From positions 124,001 through 188,000 of the forward strand of contig NZ_RHHQ01000025.1 in NCBI RefSeq assembly GCF_003710825.1: a stretch of 64,000 bases of DNA, written 5' to 3'. This DNA comes from Brevibacillus fluminis. Its GTDB lineage: Bacteria; Bacillota; Bacilli; Brevibacillales; Brevibacillaceae. Every line of letters begins with the position of its first letter. The stretch's first letter is position 1. A program made the position numbers and the translations under genes. This document shows, in pieces, positions 33,029 to 40,880 of the stretch. The notes beneath the pieces are model-generated. The model did not search any database. It had not been told where the DNA came from and worked only from the letters and a program-made list of their open reading frames with translations.

Positions 33029-34411
33029 TCATTCTGATGTGGCTTGCCATTCCTGTCCCGAGTCTTTGCCGGAATCAGAAAAATCAGGCAGTGGCTGACG
33101 GAACCTTTTTGTTAAAAAGATAAGATATATCAAGCCGCAGGCAAGCCATAAGCCACCCAACAGCAATGAATGAAAATCCAGTTTGATCAAGAATAATCCG
33201 GTAAAAAAAGCACCGATGAGTGGAAGAATCAGGTATAAGATGATATCCTTGCCCGATCTCTTTTTTTGCTTGATGAAATAGTGTGAGATGACGGAAAGAT
33301 TGACCATCGTAAAGGCAAACAATGCGCCAAAGTTGATAAATGAAGTGACGGTCAAGACATCGAGTACTAAAGCCCCCATTGCCACTACGGCAACCAACAG
33401 CAAATTGAAAACGGGAGTATGATATTTTGGAGATAGATAACCGAAAAACTTATAAGGCAGCACATGTTCCCTCCCCATCACGTACAAAACCCTGGCTGCA
33501 CTTGAACTGGATGCCACTGCAGAAGCCAATCCCGCTGTCGCCCAAATCGCAACAAAGATCGAGACGAAAATGTTTCCGCCAATATAGGCAAAGATTTGCA
33601 TGGACGCTGATTCAGGATCAATAAACGAATCAATATCGGTATAAACCAATTGGGCAAAATACGAGATGGCGATAAACAGTAAGCTTGCGATAAGCGTGAT
33701 GAGGAACATCGCTTTCGGCAGTGTTTTTCTTGGATTTTTGGTCTCCTCTGCCAATGTGGTTACTGCGTCAAATCCCAAATAGGTAAAGGAGAGAAGCGGC
33801 ACAATGGAAAGCAAGGATGCCATTTTTACGTTCGGGTCAAAAAATGGTATGGTGGAAACCAACGTGCCCATTCCTTTTCCATCTAGTAATCCTTTCACGG
33901 ATAAGGCGATAAAACTTATGCAAAAAATGATCTGCAGCGTCAGCAGTAACGCATTAAAATTCGCAGCGATTTTTATCCCTAGCACATTGACGACGGTGAT
34001 GACCGTTACGAAAAAAATGATAACTACGTAAAAAGGAATTGCGGGAAAATAGGAGGTAATAAAGATTCCAAAGAATAACGCGCTAATTAACGGACAAAAC
34101 ATGTAGTCCAATATGATCGTCCACCCCACGATGAAGCCAACGTTGGAATGAATGGACTTTTGCGCAAACGAGTAAGCTGCTCCAGCAGTTGGAAACGCTT
34201 TCACTAACATGCCATAACTATAAGCAGTAAATAACATGACCACAGACGCGATCACATAAGCAGTAGCAATCATCCCTTTTGAAGACTGAATTGCAACCCC
34301 ATAAATCGAAAAGATGGAGATTGGAGCCAAGAAAGCCAATCCGAAAAATATCACCTGTCCTAAACTGAGTGAACCTTGTAAAGAAGTACCTTTCCCCTGT
34401 CCCCCGTTCAT
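33029..34411 (-). CDS. APC-family permease, PuuP-like
   Basis: A 460-residue, 12-span APC permease, starting after GGTAGG with an ATG (AAGGAGG upstream). The PTAGAAYSFAQKSIHSNVGF motif and the AFTMVNLSVISHYFIKQKKR stretch show close relation to the permease at 29049. It is the first gene of the unit that also has the Gfo/Idh oxidoreductase and aldehyde dehydrogenase. A palindrome 61 bp upstream lies between it and the divergent TetR gene, so the TetR protein probably controls it and itself. An amine or amino acid is the expected substrate. Confidence 0.85.
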   Translation of the reverse strand: MNGGQGKGTSLQGSLSLGQVIFFGLAFLAPISIFSIYGVAIQSSKGMIATAYVIASVVMLFTAYSYGMLVKAFPTAGAAYSFAQKSIHSNVGFIVGWTIILDYMFCPLISALFFGIFITSYFPAIPFYVVIIFFVTVITVVNVLGIKIAANFNALLLTLQIIFCISFIALSVKGLLDGKGMGTLVSTIPFFDPNVKMASLLSIVPLLSFTYLGFDAVTTLAEETKNPRKTLPKAMFLITLIASLLFIAISYFAQLVYTDIDSFIDPESASMQIFAYIGGNIFVSIFVAIWATAGLASAVASSSSAARVLYVMGREHVLPYKFFGYLSPKYHTPVFNLLLVAVVAMGALVLDVLTVTSFINFGALFAFTMVNLSVISHYFIKQKKRSGKDIILYLILPLIGAFFTGLFLIKLDFHSLLLGGLWLACGLIYLIFLTKRFRQPLPDFSDSGKDSGQEWQATSE

Positions 34412-34471
34412 GCATTACCTACCTCCTTCACATGACTATGATGCAATCAATGCCGAATCGTTCATTTTTCT

Positions 34472-34495
34472 ATCCATACGAACGGCTGTATGGAT
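34472..34495. promoter_or_regulatory. TetR-type operator, copy 1
   Basis: ATCCATAC-GAACGGCT-GTATGGAT, perfect 8-bp arms around 8 nt, between the permease and the TetR gene. The same element recurs at 28994-29015. Its size and position are typical of TetR operators. Confidence 0.85.
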
Positions 34496-34562
34496 GATGA
34501 TACAACGATATTTTTTTAATTGCAAGAAAATAATATCGTTTCCATACCGAATCATTCTCATA

Positions 34563-34591
34563 TTGACTTTTGTCTAAAACTTTTGTAAAAG
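34563..34591 (+). promoter_or_regulatory. Sigma-A promoter of the TetR gene
   Basis: TTGACT and TAAAAG are separated by 17 bp. The first transcribed base would fall near 34598, inside the frame starting at 34601, which argues for the TetR start at 34625. Confidence 0.55.
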
Positions 34592-34624
34592 GGTTACAAG
34601 ATGATAAACTTTTCGGGGGTCGTC

Positions 34625-35221
34625 ATGACAGCGAACTTAATCATAGAAGCAGCTTTAAAATTATTTACCCAACACGGTTATGAAGGTGCATCATTGGCAG
34701 ATATCGCCAATGAAGTGGGCATCCATAAGTCCTCCATTTATACGCACTTTAAGAAAAAAGAAGATATTTTCCTAGCGGTATTTGAGTATGCAATGGCAGA
34801 CTATCGTGAGCATCTAAAACAATTGCTCACCACGATCCAGCATGACTCCATCGAAGACAGCCTTTATAAAATCTTGCGCGACGTTGGTCAGTACTACAAT
34901 CACAGCGCTGATAAAGTCGTCTTTCAAAAAAGGTTTCTCCTCTTTCCGCCGATTTTTTTACAAGATGATTTAAAAAGCAGGTTCGCTTCTTTCGATGAAT
35001 CGCTTGTTCAAATGCTGTTTTCGATTTTTAAAGAAAGAACGCCAGAAACGGAATTCAATCACGAAGTAGTAAAAGGCTGGTTGAATGCCTATTCCTGTGT
35101 GTTAGATGGCCTTTTTTCGCATATGGTTTATTACGGAAATGTAGGGTTTGATGAAAAGGTCACGAGCATTTGGACCCTTTACTGGGGAGGCATTCAACAC
35201 TCTACGCTTCACGCAAAATAA
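34625..35221 (+). CDS. TetR-family repressor
   Basis: A 198-residue TetR/AcrR protein, the only plus-strand gene I support. The N-terminal helix-turn-helix is textbook: TANLIIEAALKLFTQHGYEG, then ASLADIANEVGIHKSSIYTHFKKKE. The C-terminal domain (about 50-198) has no named ligand signature, but a helix pair typical of TetR dimers. I take the ATG with GGGGG 5 nt upstream rather than one eight codons earlier, because the promoter lies too close to the first. It is divergent from the PuuP-like permease unit and shares its intergenic region, where a perfect palindrome sits. A second copy of the palindrome before the Eis-like gene extends the regulon. Confidence 0.9.
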   Translation: MTANLIIEAALKLFTQHGYEGASLADIANEVGIHKSSIYTHFKKKEDIFLAVFEYAMADYREHLKQLLTTIQHDSIEDSLYKILRDVGQYYNHSADKVVFQKRFLLFPPIFLQDDLKSRFASFDESLVQMLFSIFKERTPETEFNHEVVKGWLNAYSCVLDGLFSHMVYYGNVGFDEKVTSIWTLYWGGIQHSTLHAK

Positions 35222-35253
35222 AACTAGTTTCCACGATTTTTGGACAGAGGAAT

Positions 35254-35300
35254 AAGCATTGATAAATCAGATCTTGCATTTGATTTATCAATGCTTTTTT
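35254..35300. terminator. Bidirectional terminator
   Basis: A 16-bp perfect stem (AAGCATTGATAAATCA with TGATTTATCAATGCTT) around 11 nt, with T-runs on both strands. It separates the convergent TetR and cupin genes. Confidence 0.85.
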
Positions 35301-35330
35301 GAATGATGAATAACGTCTAGTCCGAAATCG

Positions 35331-35813
35331 TTAATAACACAAGTTTTGGAGAGGGATATGTTGTGCAGAGCAGTAATCTTGATAAAGCTTTAGCCTTGTA
35401 AATACATCATCCTGTCCAATGATTTGATCGTTTTCATCCAGATATTGATTGCATCCGACGATGATGAACAGCGTAATCATGTCCTCTTCTCCGTTGACGA
35501 CAAGGGTATGAACGTCGCCAGGCGGTTCATACGCGACGGTCCCTGCTTTTGCGACCCATGTCCTTTCCAGGTATCGCCATTCCCCTTGTATGGTATAGGC
35601 AAACACTGACCCTGTATGTCTGTGGCGGCTAATTGCTGCCGAAGAGCTGATTTTGGTCATGATCGTCCATGTGCCAGTCGCTAAATCAAAGCGCAAGGGC
35701 TTAAACCAATGCCCCGTCTTAACCGGGACCCATGGAATTTCTTCCACATCAATTGCTCGGTCTGGCAATCCTACTTTTTCCGTAAAGATGTTTATCGCAG
35801 ACAAATCAAACAT
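35331..35813 (-). CDS. 2,4'-dihydroxyacetophenone dioxygenase-like cupin
   Basis: A 160-residue cupin. The metal motifs are HRHTGSVFAYTIQGEW (two His) and GDVHTLVV (third His), with the family-like TGHWFKPLRFDLATGTWTIM. Known members of this type cleave the side chain of 2,4'-dihydroxyacetophenone with iron and oxygen; others are unassigned. AGGAGG precedes the ATG. It is the last gene of the sigma-54 unit with aminotransferase and permease and ends at a bidirectional terminator. Whether it is a dioxygenase or a small-molecule isomerase cannot be told from the motif. A role in oxidising the aromatic or alpha-keto product of transamination is a reasonable guess. Confidence 0.75.
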   Translation of the reverse strand: MFDLSAINIFTEKVGLPDRAIDVEEIPWVPVKTGHWFKPLRFDLATGTWTIMTKISSSAAISRHRHTGSVFAYTIQGEWRYLERTWVAKAGTVAYEPPGDVHTLVVNGEEDMITLFIIVGCNQYLDENDQIIGQDDVFTRLKLYQDYCSAQHIPLQNLCY

Positions 35814-35890
35814 GTTTCATCCTCCTTGTCATTTTCATACAATGGAAACTCCAGAATATAGCGATTTTTTTACTTGGCTGTCGCGAAACA

Positions 35891-37285
35891 TCAAGCCCTC
35901 GCTTTGTCGCTTTCCTCCTTGGCGGGTAAAGCCCTCTGTTTCTTATATAAAAAGAAATACGAGGCAACAACAAGGACGACGATTAGCGACGTTAACAGAA
36001 ACTGAGAACGCATACCGTCAATAAATGCTTGTGCAATAAAAATAGCAAATAATATCGCGATCGTGATATACGTCAAATAAGGAAACAACCACATTTTTAC
36101 CTTCAGCAAATGAGGATTTTCTTTTTCACGATTTCTTCTCGTTTTCAGATGCGAGAAAGCGATGAAGATATACATAACGATTGTGATTCCACCAGAGCTA
36201 TTTGCCAAAAATGCAAACATTTTATCAGGGGACACAAATTTTAATACGGTACAAACGATGGCAAAGAATACGCAAGCCCAGATGGCCCCGACTGGTACTC
36301 CTCTCTTGTTTACCCGCAAAAACATGCGGGGTGCGTCCCCTTTTTGCGCTAACGAATACAACATGCGCGAGCCCGTATAAATACCCGAATTTAAAACAGA
36401 AAGCAAGGATGTTAAGACGACGATATTCATAATCTGAGCAGCTGCAGGCATACCAGCCAGATTAAAAACACTCGCGTACGGTGTTTTTAGTAGGTTTGAG
36501 TCATTCCAAGGCAGAATGGTAACCAGTATGGCTACTGAACCGACAAAGAATAGAAGCAGACGCCATACGACACTGTTTATGGCTTTCACCACATTTTTTT
36601 CTGGATTCTCGGATTCTCCTGCGGCAATGGCTGCAACCTCACTTCCCGAGATCAAGAATGCAACAAACACAACACCAAGCAAGACAGGGAGAAATCCATT
36701 CGGGAAGAAGCCGCCAATTTGGGTGAGGTTGGCAGTGCCCGGCGATTCGATCCCCGGTACAATCCCTACTATCATCGCTGTGCCTAAGCAAATAAAGATA
36801 ATGATCGTGGCAACTTTTATGCAAGCCAACCAATACTCGAACTCCCCGAATATTTTGACGGAATAGATGTTGCTTATGGTCATCAAAATGGTCAATAGAA
36901 AACTTCCAATCCATATAGGAATGGATGGGAGCCAATCATGAATGATGGCACCAGCTAACGTGGCTTCGAATGCGATAATAATGATCCAGTTAAACCAGTA
37001 CAACCAACCAATCGTATAACCTGCCCACGGACCGAATGCTTGTTCAGCGTAGGTGGAAAAAGAACCGCTGTCCGTATTCACAGCAGCCATTTCTCCAAGC
37101 ATGCGCATAACGAGGACGACGATGATTCCCCCAATCAAATAAGACAAAACGGCGCCTGGACCCGCTGATTGAATGAGTCCACCGGTCCCCACGAATAATC
37201 CGGCACCGATTACCCCACCGATTGAAATCATCGTAATATGCCTGGTTTTTAAGACTTTGCGCAACTCGTTTTTTTGCGTCCCCAT
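35891..37285 (-). CDS. Amino acid permease (YAT/APC family)
   Basis: A 464-residue amino acid permease, 12 spans, starting after GGGAGG. The N-terminal ELRKVLKTRHITMISIGGVI, GAGLFVGTGG segment is the family hallmark and resembles GABA or aromatic amino acid permeases (GabP, AroP). The segment GEMAAVNTDSGSFSTYAEQA also fits. It follows the aminotransferase by 43 bp and precedes the cupin by 77 bp, so all three form one sigma-54-controlled unit. The transporter presumably brings in the amine or amino acid that the aminotransferase consumes. The exact substrate is open. Confidence 0.86.
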   Translation of the reverse strand: MGTQKNELRKVLKTRHITMISIGGVIGAGLFVGTGGLIQSAGPGAVLSYLIGGIIVVLVMRMLGEMAAVNTDSGSFSTYAEQAFGPWAGYTIGWLYWFNWIIIIAFEATLAGAIIHDWLPSIPIWIGSFLLTILMTISNIYSVKIFGEFEYWLACIKVATIIIFICLGTAMIVGIVPGIESPGTANLTQIGGFFPNGFLPVLLGVVFVAFLISGSEVAAIAAGESENPEKNVVKAINSVVWRLLLFFVGSVAILVTILPWNDSNLLKTPYASVFNLAGMPAAAQIMNIVVLTSLLSVLNSGIYTGSRMLYSLAQKGDAPRMFLRVNKRGVPVGAIWACVFFAIVCTVLKFVSPDKMFAFLANSSGGITIVMYIFIAFSHLKTRRNREKENPHLLKVKMWLFPYLTYITIAILFAIFIAQAFIDGMRSQFLLTSLIVVLVVASYFFLYKKQRALPAKEESDKARA

Positions 37286-37328
37286 GAATTCACCCTCCCT
37301 ACCAGCAATTATTTAACAGTAACATTAT

Positions 37329-38675
37329 CTATATCACACGAGAAATTTTTTGCATGACTTCTGAAAAGCCGCTGATCGTTTCGTCGATATGCGAATCTGC
37401 CATTGCCGTTGATAAGTACCATGTTCCACGGGGAGAAGCAAATATCCCGTAATTCATCAATTCGAGATGAACGAGGGTACCCAATTCTTTCGATGTTGCG
37501 TGGGCTGTCGTATAATCGATAGGCGGTAGTTTGGTAAAATGCACATTCAGCATAGAGCCCACACGTGTTATTGCGGCAGGAATGTTATATTTTTGAATTA
37601 CATGACTCAACCCTTTTTCCAAACGAGATGAAAGCGCCTCCAATCGATCAATCGCTTCTTTATCCAGGAGTTGCATGGAAGCGATTCCGGCAGTCATCGT
37701 GATATTATTTCCACTAAACGTACCACCATGTGAAACATGGCCGGGTTGATTTGGATCAAATACAGACATGATGTCAGCACGGCCACCAAATGCACCTACC
37801 GGAAAGCCCCCACCGATTATTTTCGCCATTGCGGTCAGATCGGCTTCCACATGATACAAGCCTTGCGCTCCTCCAGGATGCAATCGCAGTGTCTGCACTT
37901 CATCAAAGATCAGAAGCACGCCATATTTGTCCGCCAGTCGTCGTAATTCAGCAAGATATCCTGGAAGAGGTGGGATGATACCCGCTACCCCCATTACGGG
38001 CTCCACGATAATGGCCGCGATTTCTTGAGCTTTTTCAAGCAATATGTTTTCAATTGCATGAGTATCGTTGAATGGTGCAATATAAATATCCCGTGCTAAG
38101 TTATGGGAGATTCCAGACGAGGTAGGAATCGGTTCCAACGTGTTTTTTCGTTCACCGGTTACCAGGGGTGGACTGATAGAAAACTCCACTGCGTCATGCA
38201 ACCCATGATAGCCACCTTCCATTTTGATGAAACCTGATTTTCCTGTAAAAGCACGGGCAGCACGGATCGCAAACATCGTGGCTTCTGTTCCTGAATTGCA
38301 AAAGCGAATTTGCTCGACCGAGGCGACTCTTTTACAAAGGAGTTGAGCCAATTCCATTTGCTCAGGGATTGATGCGGAAACCGCACTTGCGGATTCTACG
38401 GCTCGCTGCACCAGACGGACGATTGTAGGGTGAGCATGACCATGAATCAAGGAACCGTAATTATTGATGAAATCTAGGTAGCGATTGCCGTCAGCATCGT
38501 GTAGTTCGGGTCCTTCTGCGCGAATAATGGTTACCGGATATGGACGATGAAAAGTGGTGAACCTCGTCACTCCTCCTGGCATGAACTGTTGTGCAGCCTT
38601 GTGCCTGACTTCCGAGTTTTTGGTCCGATTAAGATATCTTTGGTTCGCTTCTGAGTAAGCAGTCTGTAAAGTCAT
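37329..38675 (-). CDS. Class III aminotransferase (glutamate-1-semialdehyde aminomutase-like)
   Basis: A 448-residue fold-type I PLP enzyme of the class III group that includes GSA aminomutase. The PLP lysine is in the motif TAMAKIIGGGFPVGAFGGR, with LIFDEVQTLRLHPGGAQGLY (the Asp) and HGHAHPTIVRLVQRA. The region around CNSGTEATMFAIRAARAFTG resembles HemL. It is not the heme-pathway HemL, because it is placed in a sigma-54 operon with a permease and a cupin and no other heme gene is present. The chosen ATG has GGAG 8 nt upstream. It may act on an omega-amino or beta-amino acid, or rearrange an amine. Confidence 0.85.
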   Translation of the reverse strand: MTLQTAYSEANQRYLNRTKNSEVRHKAAQQFMPGGVTRFTTFHRPYPVTIIRAEGPELHDADGNRYLDFINNYGSLIHGHAHPTIVRLVQRAVESASAVSASIPEQMELAQLLCKRVASVEQIRFCNSGTEATMFAIRAARAFTGKSGFIKMEGGYHGLHDAVEFSISPPLVTGERKNTLEPIPTSSGISHNLARDIYIAPFNDTHAIENILLEKAQEIAAIIVEPVMGVAGIIPPLPGYLAELRRLADKYGVLLIFDEVQTLRLHPGGAQGLYHVEADLTAMAKIIGGGFPVGAFGGRADIMSVFDPNQPGHVSHGGTFSGNNITMTAGIASMQLLDKEAIDRLEALSSRLEKGLSHVIQKYNIPAAITRVGSMLNVHFTKLPPIDYTTAHATSKELGTLVHLELMNYGIFASPRGTWYLSTAMADSHIDETISGFSEVMQKISRVI

Positions 38676-38764
38676 GGTAAGCACTCCTTCTGTTTAAATT
38701 GAGGTCATTACGTGAGTCAGATCGATGTCATTGGCTCATCCCCCTTCACATGAATCGTCAATTT

Positions 38765-38780
38765 GCAATCGACATGCCAA
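38765..38780 (-). promoter_or_regulatory. Sigma-54 promoter of the aminotransferase operon
   Basis: Minus strand TTGGCATGTCGATTGC; TGGCAT-N5-TTGC with GG and GC ten bases apart. It is about 90 bp before the aminotransferase start and downstream of activator C. Confidence 0.9.
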
Positions 38781-38831
38781 TCTAAAAAACACAGAAAAAT
38801 AAGCGTTCATAACAAAATAGAAGCGAAATTC

Positions 38832-38886
38832 CGATGTTACATAGCATCGATTCGAAATAATTACAGCATTGATGTTATTTCGCATC
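38832..38886 (-). promoter_or_regulatory. Two candidate activator sites (GATG-N8-CATC)
   Basis: GATGTTACATAGCATC (38833-38848) and GATGTTATTTCGCATC (38871-38886) share GATGTTA and GCATC arms, with an 8-nt centre. The first is centred about 63 bp upstream of the -24 element, the second 38 bp further away. They are the obvious enhancer for activator C. Confidence 0.65.
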
Positions 38887-38916
38887 ATTCGTATTTTTGG
38901 ATACGTTCGTTAAAAC

Positions 38917-38957
38917 AAAAAAGCAAAGGATGTATTTTTCTACATCATTTGCTTTTT
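38917..38957 (-). terminator. Intrinsic terminator overlapping the end of activator C
   Basis: AAAGCAAAGGATGTA pairs with TACATCATTTGCTTT, with one mismatch, around a short T-rich loop. An A-run to its left (T-run on the minus strand) follows. The hairpin starts inside the last codons of the activator gene. Confidence 0.7.
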
Positions 38958-40699
38958 GGCGAATTGTTTTTTTTATAAACGATTTCCCGTTTAATTTGGT
39001 GCTTTTGCATTTTCCTGACTAAAGCCGATTGATCAATGGATAAAGCTATAGCTGCTTTTCGGATACTAGAAAACTGATCAAGTGTCTCCATGATGATATT
39101 TCGTTCGAACTCTTCTATTTGCTCCTTCAATGGTTGAAAAACGTGATCCTTATCTTTATCTTTCGTGTCAGAAACTTTTTCACGTTGCCAGGCACCGGTA
39201 TCAAAATTCGTTTTTCCATTGCCAGTTCCGGTTCCTCCTTCATCCATCTCATTTTCGATATCAGTAATCAATATTTCATTCTTATTTATCATCAAACTGA
39301 TTCGTTCCACTTTATTTTTCAGTTCTCTAACATTTCCTGGCCAATCATATTGCAAGAACGTTTCCAGCACCTCCTGAGAGAATGTTCTGCTTATTCCATA
39401 TCTTTCTTGGATTTCTTTCAAGAAAAAATAAACTAGCGGAATAATATCTGCTTTTCTCTCGCGGAGAGGAGGGATGAAAATGGGAATAATATGCAAGCGA
39501 TAATATAGATCTTCTCTAAATTTCCCTTCGTTGACCATCTCAAACAAATCGCGATTGGTCGCAGCGATCACCCGAACATTTACCTTAATCGGTTTATTAC
39601 CACCAATTCGTGTGACTTGGTATTCTTGAAGCACGCGAAGGAGTTTCGCTTGAAGCAGTAAAGGCATCTCCGCAATCTCATCAAGGAAAATCGTTCCGTC
39701 AGAAGCGATTTCAAACAAACCTGCCTTCCCCTTTGGGTTTGCACCTGTAAACGCTCCTGGTTCATAGCCAAACAGCTCTGATTCTAATAATTTTTCTGGA
39801 ATCGCACCGCAGTTAATGACGATAAGCCGCTGGTCTTTGCGATTGCTGTGCTGGTGAATGAGATTGGCAATCCCTTCTTTTCCTACGCCTGATTCACCCT
39901 GAATCAAGACTAACGAATCAACTTTCGCAACGCGAAGCGCACGTTCTACAACCTGCAGCATCTTTGGATCGTGGGCTTGGATGGAATTTTGGGTACCTGT
40001 CTTAACTTTCAGTTCCTGTAATTCTTTCTTTATTTTTTTATTTTGTTCTTCCAACTCTGCGATCTCTCTCTCTAAGCGATTCAATTTATTTAGATCTCGC
40101 GTATTGTTTAAAACCAGTCTAATAGTTCCTTCCTTATCTCTTATCGGAGTGGCGGAAACCAAAACTTTTTTTCCGTTTTCATACTTTTGGATGATACTTA
40201 CCGATTCTCCTGTTTCTAAAACATGCAAAGTCGCTGACTTATTAAAAACACCTTCATTTACTAGATCTCGAACATTTTTGCCAATGCAATTCTTCTCCAA
40301 GATTTCTTGATCCGCCTGATTTTGAAAAAGGAACACGCCGTTATCGTCACAAATCGTAACTCCATCAAAGGAAGAGTCAAGAATTTGTTTTATCTCATCC
40401 TTGAAAAGAAAGATGTGGGATAGGTCGCCATTCCAAAAGTGCTGTACATTTGTAGACTGAATGAAGAAGAGAAATGCATCCAGAATGGTAATTACCTCAA
40501 TTTCGCATTTGAGATGCAGCACACAAAAATGCCGCGCACCTTGTTTAGAAACGTGAAGAAGGTCATTTCGATCTTTTTCCGTACAGTATTGTTCTGCTTT
40601 CTTGTTTACGAATTGAATATTGTGTTCTTGATCGGTAATAACGATTCCAATCGAATTGATTTGTTGAATATCATGAATGATTTTTCTATCACTTTGCAT
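38945..40699 (-). CDS. Sigma-54-dependent activator C with two PAS domains
   Basis: A 584-residue enhancer-binding protein. Residues 1-90 and 100-205 are two PAS domains; 205-233 is a charged coiled coil (NRLEREIAELEEQNKKIKKE); 245-480 is the AAA+ domain with GESGVGKE (268-275), a canonical GAFTGA (315-320) and TIFLDE; after a long linker (about 490-530) a Fis-type helix-turn-helix ends the protein, plus a Lys/Asn-rich tail. GGGAGGT lies before the ATG. It is next to the sigma-54 promoter of the aminotransferase operon and almost certainly activates it. Its PAS arrangement resembles aromatic-compound or amino-acid sensors of Bacillaceae. Confidence 0.92.
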   Translation of the reverse strand: MQSDRKIIHDIQQINSIGIVITDQEHNIQFVNKKAEQYCTEKDRNDLLHVSKQGARHFCVLHLKCEIEVITILDAFLFFIQSTNVQHFWNGDLSHIFLFKDEIKQILDSSFDGVTICDDNGVFLFQNQADQEILEKNCIGKNVRDLVNEGVFNKSATLHVLETGESVSIIQKYENGKKVLVSATPIRDKEGTIRLVLNNTRDLNKLNRLEREIAELEEQNKKIKKELQELKVKTGTQNSIQAHDPKMLQVVERALRVAKVDSLVLIQGESGVGKEGIANLIHQHSNRKDQRLIVINCGAIPEKLLESELFGYEPGAFTGANPKGKAGLFEIASDGTIFLDEIAEMPLLLQAKLLRVLQEYQVTRIGGNKPIKVNVRVIAATNRDLFEMVNEGKFREDLYYRLHIIPIFIPPLRERKADIIPLVYFFLKEIQERYGISRTFSQEVLETFLQYDWPGNVRELKNKVERISLMINKNEILITDIENEMDEGGTGTGNGKTNFDTGAWQREKVSDTKDKDKDHVFQPLKEQIEEFERNIIMETLDQFSSIRKAAIALSIDQSALVRKMQKHQIKREIVYKKNNSPKSK

Positions 40700-40784
40700 T
40701 ACGATACCTCCCTCTACAGGTTCGGGTATGCTACCATTTCGTTATTATATAAGTCTTTTATGGTATTGAGGTAGAGCCACATAA

Positions 40785-40841
40785 AAAAATCACGGTCTTC
40801 CCCTAGTGCGAAGAGCATCAGGTGAAAATCGTGATTTTTTC
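40785..40841. terminator. Hairpin of the dispersed repeat family, operon end
   Basis: AAAAATCACGGTCTTCCCCT pairs imperfectly with AGGTGAAAATCGTGATTTTT, with T-runs at both edges. It shares 25 bases with the hairpin at 1019-1070. It ends the MerR operon 40 bp after the binding-protein gene. Confidence 0.6.
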
Positions 40842-40880
40842 TTGTTATAGGGTTGTGAACCTTCGTTTCTACGATCCGTC

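Noticed and set aside
37329..38675. Reading the aminotransferase as HemL of heme synthesis
   Set aside because: It is in a sigma-54 catabolic unit with permease and cupin and far from any hem gene.
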